A DNA stretch of 7,355 bases from Acidobacteriota bacterium. GTDB taxonomy: Bacteria; Acidobacteriota; Aminicenantia; UBA2199. Positions 1 to 5,458 of this stretch are shown here, in pieces. Location of the stretch: NCBI GenBank assembly GCA_021817755.1, contig JAKAGC010000183.1, positions 1-7,355 of the forward strand, read 5' to 3'. The translations under genes were made by a program, and so were the position numbers. Each line of letters begins with the position of its first letter. Positions within the stretch are counted from its first letter, which is position 1. The notes under the pieces were generated by a model. That model worked only from the letters and a program-made list of their open reading frames with translations, was not told where the DNA came from and did no database searches.

Positions 1-361
1 GACTGACGCTCCACCGAGCGATCCGAATGGGAAAAATATTTACAATGGATATCAGGTGTTTTTAACGGGTTCGTGTTCGAGTGAAACGCTAAAATTGATC
101 GATGCATATCGAAGTATTCATCCGACACCTACTGTATATCCTCCGGGAGAGACAACATATCACGCATATCATGGTGGAACATGTTTTTGGGATTATCAAC
201 AAAATCCTGCGGATGAAGGATTAAATTATAGGATCGATTTTATTATGGTTTCATCGCAATTTAAAGTTACTCAAGCGGATATATTGAGAGATTCATATAG
301 TTCTGATCCCAACCAATGGCCTTCGGACCACTACCCGGTTGCAGTAGTATTATCACTTTAA
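1..361 (+). CDS. Endonuclease/exonuclease/phosphatase family protein, C-terminal part (5' end outside window)
   Basis: The frame is open from base 2 to the TAA at 359-361, giving 119 visible residues with no start codon needed, so the gene is cut by the window edge. A GTG at 56 is only an internal valine. Visible signatures of the EEP fold are the late strand with RIDFIMVS (visible residues 77-84) and the closing SDHYPV (108-113). In this family the Asp-His of the SDHxP motif is catalytic. A TYHAYHGG stretch (52-59) sits where family members often have a T-F-H-G-type segment. The N-terminal metal-binding Asn and Glu, and most of the GDxN motif region, lie upstream and cannot be checked. EEP members are Mg-dependent phosphodiesterases acting on DNA, RNA, phosphoinositides or sphingomyelin; nothing visible decides the substrate. 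Whether the protein is secreted is unknown because the N-terminus is missing. A strong terminator follows about 80 nt after the stop, so this is probably the last gene of its transcript. Confidence 0.85.
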   Translation, partial: TDAPPSDPNGKNIYNGYQVFLTGSCSSETLKLIDAYRSIHPTPTVYPPGETTYHAYHGGTCFWDYQQNPADEGLNYRIDFIMVSSQFKVTQADILRDSYSSDPNQWPSDHYPVAVVLSL

Positions 362-443
362 AAATTAGTATACAAATTTGATAAGAAACACAGAGATTTA
401 ATTATTCATTGCTTTTATTAAAACAAGATAAAAATTGTCATAG

Positions 444-482
444 AAAACCGGATTTCTCCAATCGGGGAATTCCGGTTTTTTT
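444..482 (+). terminator. Rho-independent terminator, possibly bidirectional
   Basis: The left arm at 444-459 (AAAACCGGATTTCTCC) pairs with the right arm at 464-479 (GGGGAATTCCGGTTTT). The stem is 16 bp with one T-T mismatch and one G-U pair, around the 4-nt loop AATC. The right arm runs into a T-rich tail (476-482), the standard form for stopping + strand transcription from the EEP gene. Read on the - strand, the same stem is followed by TTTTCTATG, a weaker U tract. It therefore probably also ends the convergent ASCH gene, whose stop codon at 481-483 abuts the hairpin. Confidence 0.85.
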
Positions 483-756
483 ATTCGAGAGGTTCTCTTA
501 AATCATAAAGCCACATCTCTTTCGGGAATCTATGCCTTAAAGCTCGTAATGATTTTAAAAGCGATTCAGCGGATTCATAGCCGACTCCTGTTATTATCTC
601 ATCTGTTAATTCCTCAGGGACAAGTATTTTACGTTTTTTGTAAGGATGGTCATCGTATTTTAAAGTTCTCAGGGTGTACCATTTCTTTCCTTCTTCAATA
701 AGCTTAATATGCTTATCCTTCATTTGCATTTTTAAAGGGAAAACGACTTTATTCAT
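481..756 (-). CDS. Small ASCH/PUA-like domain protein, apparently shortened
   Basis: A 91-aa protein. It starts at ATG 754-756, directed by a strong GGAGG at 763-767 about 6 nt upstream, and ends at TAA 481-483. The N-terminal part has the H-x3-I-x2-GKK-W-x-TLR pattern (residues 16-30), typical of ASCH domains (H/L-x-I-x-x-G-x-K-x-x-x-x-R). The second half, with ELTDEI (49-54) and a helix GYESAESLLKSLR (59-71) followed by RFPKEMWLYDLRE, resembles the C-terminal part of small ASCH proteins (a G-F-x-S-x-E-E-L helix, then a final strand). Between them I count only about 18 residues (31-48), where family members usually have two or three more beta strands of the barrel. ASCH domains are PUA-related beta barrels linked to RNA or modified-nucleoside binding, and E. 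coli YqfB is an N4-acetylcytidine amidohydrolase. Function here is not established. It is a single-gene unit, convergent with the EEP gene and divergent from the neuB-like gene. Confidence 0.75.
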   Translation of the reverse strand: MNKVVFPLKMQMKDKHIKLIEEGKKWYTLRTLKYDDHPYKKRKILVPEELTDEIITGVGYESAESLLKSLRALRHRFPKEMWLYDLREPLE

Positions 757-773
757 TTTTTTCCTCCATTGAA

Positions 774-791
774 ATTATATCACTCTTTATA
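774..791 (-). promoter_or_regulatory. Possible -10 region for the ASCH gene
   Basis: On the - strand there are two candidate -10 hexamers: TATAAT at 774-779 and TATAAA at 786-791. The perfect TATAAT would place the transcript start near 767, inside the Shine-Dalgarno site at 763-767. The upstream TATAAA would leave a leader of about 20 nt and is functionally more sensible. Neither has a good -35 box at 16-18 bp (the best matches share about three bases with TTGACA), so the assignment is weak. Confidence 0.3.
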
Positions 792-807
792 AAATGATTC
801 CATTAAG

Positions 808-837
808 TTGAAGAGTATCTATAAGCCTGTTTATAAA
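808..837 (+). promoter_or_regulatory. Candidate sigma70-type promoter for the neuB-like/alr operon
   Basis: TTGAAG at 808-813 (-35, 4 of 6 to TTGACA) and TATAAA at 832-837 (-10, 5 of 6) are separated by 18 bp. The predicted start is near 844, giving a leader of about 45 nt that includes the Shine-Dalgarno site at 875-878 and the ATG at 891. A start codon at TTG 840 would lie upstream of this transcript start, which supports the ATG 891 choice. This uses the E. coli-type consensus; if the host uses a Bacteroidota-type sigma factor the boxes may differ. Confidence 0.5.
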
Positions 838-890
838 AATTGAATTATCCAGGGATAGAAATTTTAAGGGAAAAGGAGTACAATAAGAAT

Positions 891-1907
891 ATGAAAGATA
901 TATTCGAATTATGTAAAGAAAAAGTGATTATTACAGCGGAAATTGGAATTAACCATAACGGCGATTTGAAATTGGCGGAAGAAATGATCGATGCTGCTGC
1001 AGATTGCGGAGCCGATGCGGTTAAATTTCAAGCGTTTAAAACTCCCTGGATGTATTCCCGTCTAACTCCGGGATTTAGTCACACTGAGAAAGACGTTTTC
1101 GCTCAGATGCAAGAACTGGAAATCAAAGATGATTGGTGGCCTGTTCTCGCAGAACGGACACGAAAACGGAATCTCTATTTTTCAACTTCGATTTTCGATT
1201 TGAAAGCACTGGAGATTGTGAAGAAGGTTGGAATTGATTTTTTAAAAATCGCATCCTCTGAAATAGATAATCTTCCGTTCCTGGAACTTCAAAAAGCATT
1301 ATCGGAGATATTTGTGCTTTCTACAGGAACGGCTACACTCGGTGAAATCTCTACAACTGTCCGGTTTTTAGAGAGTATAGGGGTTCGGAAGCTTATCTTA
1401 CTTGAATGCACATCCAGTTACCCTGCACCACCGCAATCGATTCATCTGTTGAATATCGATTTTCTTGCAGACACATTTCAACTCCCTGCCGGATACTCGG
1501 ATCATGCGTTGGGTATTCATCACGCTATAGCTGCCGCGGCACGGAATGCACGCTTTATTGAAAAACATTTTACACTGGATAAAAACATGCCGGGACCTGA
1601 CCAAAAAATTTCGGCAGATCCGGCTGACTTGAAAACACTTGTAGATAGTATTCGTGAAATCGAAGCATCGATGAAGACGAATCATAAATCAGTCCTCTCA
1701 TCTTTTGAAACGAATTCAAGGGAAATCGGAAGAAAAAGCTTGATGGCTCTCAAATATATTAAGAAAGGAGAACCGATTACAGAGGAGAATACAATTACTA
1801 AAAGACCGGGGAAAGGCATCCCCCCCCAGGAAGCACGGTTTGCCTATGGAAGAATTGCCGTATGTGATATTGAACCGGATCAATGGATTACCTGGGATAT
1901 GATTTAA
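891..1907 (+). CDS. NeuB/SpsE family sialic-acid-type (nonulosonate) synthase
   Basis: A 338-aa protein, close to the family's usual length of about 340-350. The frame stays open upstream to a TTG at 840, but ATG 891 has AAAAGGAG at 871-878 ahead of it (12-nt spacing) and places the first conserved motif at the normal distance. The enzyme family condenses phosphoenolpyruvate with an N-acylated hexosamine-derived sugar to make a nine-carbon acid such as N-acetylneuraminate, legionaminate or pseudaminate. The TIM-barrel motifs appear in order: AEIGINHNG (16-24), DAVKFQ (42-47), STSIFD (98-103), KIASSE (119-124), STG (144-146), CTSSYPAP (173-180), GYSDHALG (201-208), EKHFTLD (224-230) and PGPDQ (234-238). 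His205 and His226 match the two metal-binding histidines of NeuB. Residues about 282-338 form the C-terminal SAF/antifreeze-like domain, with KRPGKGI at 304-310. PGPDQ has Gln where many members have His; the position is variable. No NeuA, NeuC or aminotransferase is present, so the product sugar cannot be named. The gene contains a C8 run at 1820-1827 and ends in tandem TAA TAA. It is cytoplasmic and cotranscribed with alr. Confidence 0.9.
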   Translation: MKDIFELCKEKVIITAEIGINHNGDLKLAEEMIDAAADCGADAVKFQAFKTPWMYSRLTPGFSHTEKDVFAQMQELEIKDDWWPVLAERTRKRNLYFSTSIFDLKALEIVKKVGIDFLKIASSEIDNLPFLELQKALSEIFVLSTGTATLGEISTTVRFLESIGVRKLILLECTSSYPAPPQSIHLLNIDFLADTFQLPAGYSDHALGIHHAIAAAARNARFIEKHFTLDKNMPGPDQKISADPADLKTLVDSIREIEASMKTNHKSVLSSFETNSREIGRKSLMALKYIKKGEPITEENTITKRPGKGIPPQEARFAYGRIAVCDIEPDQWITWDMI

Positions 1908-1919
1908 TAAGGAAACTAA

Positions 1920-3059
1920 ATGAAAACTTTTATAGAATTGAATGCTGATAACTTGATTAATAACCTCTCTGAATTTCATAAACTAACACAAAAGAAAATT
2001 ATGTTTGTCGTTAAGGGGAATGCATACGGGCATGGGTTAAAAGAGGTAATTTCGATTACTAAAGACCTTCCTTTCATCGATTATTATTCTGTTGATTCCC
2101 TGGAAGAGGCACTTGAAATAAAAACAATAGCTCCTCAGAGTACAAAAAAGATATTAATAATCGGATGGGCAGATGAAGATCAATTAAGGGAAATTATCTC
2201 CAATGGTTTTGAGATGGTTGCTCCGCACGTAGAATATATCAAACAGGCGGGAAGCATTGCAAAAGAACTGAAAAAAAACGCATTGCTTCATTTAAAAGTG
2301 GAAACAGGAACTGCAAGGATGGGAATGTCCCCGGATGAAGTGATTCGTATTGTGAATAAGGCAGCAGAAACCCCTTCTGATCCGATTCGCGTAATAGGGT
2401 TATATTCGCATTTTGCCAATATCGAAGATACGACAGATCACTCTTACGCTCAATATCAACTGGGTGTTTTTAATGATTTGCTAAGTAAAATCAATCATCA
2501 AAATTTATTGAAACACTTTTCCTGCTCGGCATCCACTCTGCTATTTCCCAAAACCTATTTCGATATTGTACGTATTGGGATTTCTGCTTATGGATTCTGG
2601 CCGTCAAAGCAAACCCGTGTTTCCTATATCGAAAAAGAAAAACCCCAAATTGGGTTGAAACCGGTTTTAAGTTGGATTTCACGTGTGGCCCAGGTTAAAA
2701 CCCTTGAAAAAGGGGCTGCTGTCGGTTATGGATTAACTTATAAAACGTTCGATAAATCACGTATCATTATAGTGCCTGTGGGCTATTATGATGGATATGA
2801 CCGGAAGCTTTCCAATAATGCCACTGTTATCGTAAATGGAATAAAAGCTCCGGTTCGTGGCCGTATCTGTATGAATATGTTTATGAGCGATACGACTCAT
2901 ATCAAAAATAAACGCATTAAACCCGGAGACAGGGTTATCCTTGTAGGGCAAGATGGCGGCGAAAGTGTAAGTATTGATGAGCTTGCCGAACTTGCTGGTA
3001 CGATCAATTATGAAATGGTTGCACGTATCAACCCACTAATTCCACGTATCATTGTTTAG
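1920..3059 (+). CDS. alr: Alanine racemase, PLP-dependent
   Basis: A 379-aa fold-type III racemase of typical length. It starts 12 nt after the neuB-like stop, with AAGGAAA at 1909-1915 as ribosome binding site, so the two genes form an operon. The N-terminal barrel carries the PLP lysine in VVKGNAYGHG (30-39, Lys32), the TGTARMG segment with Arg133 (129-135), SHF with His164, the SCSASTLLFP phosphate-binding area (201-210) and the DIVRIGISAYG motif (215-225, Arg218). The C-terminal domain has the second catalytic base, Tyr270, in VGYGLTY, then PVGYYDGYDRKLSN (286-299), GRICMNMFM (314-322) and the closing TINYEMVARINP (361-372). All key catalytic residues are present. The enzyme interconverts L- and D-alanine for peptidoglycan in the cytoplasm. 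The residue after Cys-Met is Asn319, where well-studied alanine racemases have Asp (Asp313 in Geobacillus), and Ala/Val-Gly replaces the usual Val-Ser before Tyr270. Activity on another amino acid is possible but not indicated. No separate promoter was seen. Confidence 0.93.
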   Translation: MKTFIELNADNLINNLSEFHKLTQKKIMFVVKGNAYGHGLKEVISITKDLPFIDYYSVDSLEEALEIKTIAPQSTKKILIIGWADEDQLREIISNGFEMVAPHVEYIKQAGSIAKELKKNALLHLKVETGTARMGMSPDEVIRIVNKAAETPSDPIRVIGLYSHFANIEDTTDHSYAQYQLGVFNDLLSKINHQNLLKHFSCSASTLLFPKTYFDIVRIGISAYGFWPSKQTRVSYIEKEKPQIGLKPVLSWISRVAQVKTLEKGAAVGYGLTYKTFDKSRIIIVPVGYYDGYDRKLSNNATVIVNGIKAPVRGRICMNMFMSDTTHIKNKRIKPGDRVILVGQDGGESVSIDELAELAGTINYEMVARINPLIPRIIV

Positions 3060-3073
3060 CATTTTTTTTCTAT

Positions 3074-5248
3074 TTAAGGCCTGATAGAGAGTTGGATTTT
3101 TATTACACCTCTGTCCATTAACGGATAAAATCGAGATTCGGAATTAATAAGTCGTTCCCAGTTTTTATTATAAACCAGATAAATGATATTTCCCGGTGAA
3201 ATTTCCCACTTGAACCGAATATTGGCTCCAATATTTTTGGAAACTGTGTCATATTGGATATAATTCATCAATCCGAAATCCGGAGTGAGGTAAAGGTCCA
3301 CTTTACCTTGATAAACTTCTTCTTTGAACTTACCTTGAGGGAGAGTACCATGAACAAAATTTCCAATTAAAGCGAGTTTAATATTACCTTTAACATTGGC
3401 ATTTAGTGCTAATTCAAGATTTTTGAGTTTACCATTATAAAAATTACCGAATTCATATTCAATTTGAGTGTAAACAGGACGATAAGAAGCGGAATTTAAT
3501 TCTAATGAGTATGAGGTGAATTTATACTCCCCAGGTGGAATTATTATGTTTTCTGCAACCTCGAAAGGTTCCAATAGAACCTCCCGCTGAGGTGTGATAT
3601 AGAATTCAAATGATTCACCGCTTCGCATATCGAAGTTAAAAGGAGCAATCATTATTTTTGAGGATTCAATATTTCCATCCAGGTCCCAGTAAATAGATGT
3701 ATCATAATGAATAAAAATCTGCCGGAGTGCTCTACCAAGAAATCCTTTTTGAGGTCTCGGACGGTATACTGTTCCGGTACCAAGATGCCGGATACTATTT
3801 CGTGGAATAAACCCAAGACCGGGATCTAATGCATCTCCGAAACTATAATATATGAGTGATAAATCAAATAGATCATTGGGGTAATCTACTTTTAAGCCAT
3901 ATCCAGTATGGTTTCCTTCTTGTTGGTTATTCCAATTTTGAACCCACCATGCCCCTGCAGAAAAGTTTTTGTTTTTAAGAAATTTCGAAGTAGTATATGT
4001 GAAGTCAAATCCGAGCAATGTATTATTTTCTTTTGTACGGGGGTCACCGTTTGTAAAAATGATTCCTAATTTACTTTCTGCGAAGATATTTTGATATATA
4101 CGGCCGGATACGAAATTACGAGCGGGTACACCGTCCACTTCATCAGTTCTAACATCCAATAAAGCAAGGCTGGTATTTCCAATCTTTCCGAATATTTTTG
4201 CTCCGTATTCGATTTGAGATTGCCTTCCTTCAAAGAGCCCTATCCTTCTGCTAAAAAAAGGAATAAATGAAGAGCCTAATCCTATACCAAAATTAAAAAT
4301 TTCTGATCCTTCGAGAAAAAAGGAACGTTTCTCAGGAAAATAAAGAGAAAACCGGGTTAAATTGATTTGTCTGTCGTCGGCTTCGGTTTCGGCGAAATCG
4401 GTATGATAGGTGACTACGCCAATTAAATTGGGTGTAAAACTTTTATAAAGATCAAACCCACCGTTTAGCTTCCATTCTCTTTTCTCATCCCCTTTATAAT
4501 TCCGGTTTGTTTGAAGAGTCGCGTATGGTTTGAAAGTTAATCCTTTTCCCTGTTTAATGGATTCGATTCCTTTAAGAGTAGCGGCTTCAGCAGGGTTAAA
4601 AAAGAAACTATCTCGACTAATTCCAGACATACGGATAATTTCTTGTTTGTAAGGAACTCGTCGTTGTACATTTAGTCCCCATTCTGTTAATTTGGGATTA
4701 AAGGATATTGTTTTAAACGGAATTCGTATCTCTGTACTCCATCCGTTCGAAAGAATTTTGCTTTGAGCTTCCCAGATGCCATCCCAATTTGTGGTATAGC
4801 TTTCACCGGCAGCCAAACCATCAGTTCGGGCCCCTTTTGCATTCACAAAGAAAATATATGCGGATCTTTTATCCATAAATGGATCCAATAATATCTGAAT
4901 TTGATCGTTTCCATTTCCGCTATTATCGTGTTGTAACGTCCCAACTGAAATTTTTGAAAGTTCTGAAGCAAAACAAAAAACCCCAATATATAAATTTGAA
5001 TCATCATAGATCACTCGTAATTCGGTTTTTTCAGAAGGGTTTTCACCTGTATTGGGTTCGATGACTTTAAAGTCGGTAAAAGGTTCAATCCGGCCCCATA
5101 CAGAATCGTTTAATAAGCCATCTATTTGAGGACCTTTATCAACTCTGACAGCTTTTAAGTTGACACCGGAAACAAAAAAAGGAATTATAATGATAAAACT
5201 GAAAAAAATAAAGATAGTGATCTGTTTATTCATTTTATTTTTAGTCAT
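3074..5248 (-). CDS. Secreted CBM9-like plus DUF5916 protein, probably outer membrane
   Basis: I start the protein at ATG 5246-5248 (724 aa) because GAGG at 5258-5261 lies 9 nt upstream. The frame also extends to a GTG at 5261-5263 that overlaps this site. Residues 1-28 form a signal peptide: MTKNKMNK, a strongly hydrophobic Ile/Phe core, then likely cleavage near VSG. Residues about 33-215 look like a carbohydrate-binding module family 9/DOMON-like domain, with the typical opening of a V-D-G-P-x-I-D-G-x-L-x-D-x-x-W pattern (36-51) and LRVIYDDSNLYIGV (77-90). The remainder matches DUF5916: DFAETEADDRQINLTRF (284-300), then FPEKRSFFLEG (304-314) and FFSRRIGL (331-338), followed by alternating aromatic beta-strand-like segments to the C-terminus, as expected for an outer-membrane barrel. 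The family's function is unknown; binding or uptake of a glycan is inference from the CBM9-like part. It is a single-gene unit, convergent with alr and divergent from the SLC13 permease. It is intact, with no frameshift. Confidence 0.87.
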   Translation of the reverse strand: MTKNKMNKQITIFIFFSFIIIIPFFVSGVNLKAVRVDKGPQIDGLLNDSVWGRIEPFTDFKVIEPNTGENPSEKTELRVIYDDSNLYIGVFCFASELSKISVGTLQHDNSGNGNDQIQILLDPFMDKRSAYIFFVNAKGARTDGLAAGESYTTNWDGIWEAQSKILSNGWSTEIRIPFKTISFNPKLTEWGLNVQRRVPYKQEIIRMSGISRDSFFFNPAEAATLKGIESIKQGKGLTFKPYATLQTNRNYKGDEKREWKLNGGFDLYKSFTPNLIGVVTYHTDFAETEADDRQINLTRFSLYFPEKRSFFLEGSEIFNFGIGLGSSFIPFFSRRIGLFEGRQSQIEYGAKIFGKIGNTSLALLDVRTDEVDGVPARNFVSGRIYQNIFAESKLGIIFTNGDPRTKENNTLLGFDFTYTTSKFLKNKNFSAGAWWVQNWNNQQEGNHTGYGLKVDYPNDLFDLSLIYYSFGDALDPGLGFIPRNSIRHLGTGTVYRPRPQKGFLGRALRQIFIHYDTSIYWDLDGNIESSKIMIAPFNFDMRSGESFEFYITPQREVLLEPFEVAENIIIPPGEYKFTSYSLELNSASYRPVYTQIEYEFGNFYNGKLKNLELALNANVKGNIKLALIGNFVHGTLPQGKFKEEVYQGKVDLYLTPDFGLMNYIQYDTVSKNIGANIRFKWEISPGNIIYLVYNKNWERLINSESRFYPLMDRGVIKIQLSIRP

Positions 5249-5263
5249 AAGATATATCCTCAC

Positions 5264-5396
5264 AATGTTTTTTATAGAAAATAGTTGTTTCGACCGAAGA
5301 AGTGATTTCGATTAAAAAATATAACACAGGAATAGACAAGAAAATAAAACAATCTGAATCGAATTTTCTTGCGTCATTTTCAAATAAATTTTTCTA
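5264..5396. other. Divergent intergenic region between the DUF5916 gene and the permease promoter
   Basis: This AT-rich stretch holds no gene. A possible -10 for the DUF5916 gene is TATAAA on the - strand at 5271-5276, without a convincing -35. TTTCGA occurs twice 18 bp apart (5288-5293 and 5306-5311). ATTTCGATT (5305-5313) is matched by an inverted AATCGAATT (5357-5365) at 8 of 9 positions. These could be operator half-sites but are also within what chance gives in AT-rich DNA. Confidence 0.3.
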
Positions 5397-5425
5397 TGGA
5401 CATAACCTCATTTTTCAGGTAAAAT
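5397..5425 (+). promoter_or_regulatory. Near-consensus sigma70-type promoter for the SLC13 permease operon
   Basis: TGGACA at 5397-5402 (-35, 5 of 6) and TAAAAT at 5420-5425 (-10, 5 of 6) are separated by exactly 17 bp. The predicted transcript start is near 5432, leaving a leader of about 27 nt before the ATG at 5459. This is the best promoter match I found in the window. Confidence 0.6.
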
Positions 5426-5458
5426 ATCCTTTCAAATCCACTCCCGGAAAAAAAGAGA

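Noticed and set aside
840..890. Upstream extension of the neuB-like gene to a TTG at 840 (17 more residues).
   Set aside because: No ribosome site precedes the TTG, it lies upstream of the predicted transcript start, and ATG 891 has AAAAGGAG ahead of it and fits the family N-terminus.
1398..1685. 95-codon open frame on the - strand.
   Set aside because: It is antisense to the conserved core of the neuB-like gene, with a cysteine-rich, unfamily-like translation and no ribosome site.
234..1910. PGPDQ in place of PGPDH in the neuB-like enzyme as a sign of new chemistry.
   Set aside because: The last position of this motif varies among known members (the meningococcal enzyme also lacks His there, as I recall), and the metal-binding histidines are intact.
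3022..3051. Direct repeat CACGTATCA at 3022-3030 and 3043-3051, with another copy near 2759.
   Set aside because: All copies encode ordinary alr residues (for example RIN and RII contexts); spacing is irregular and there is no array.
5249..5263. GTG start for the DUF5916 protein, adding five residues.
   Set aside because: The GTG overlaps the GAGG site that best serves ATG 5248, and the extension adds nothing to the signal peptide.
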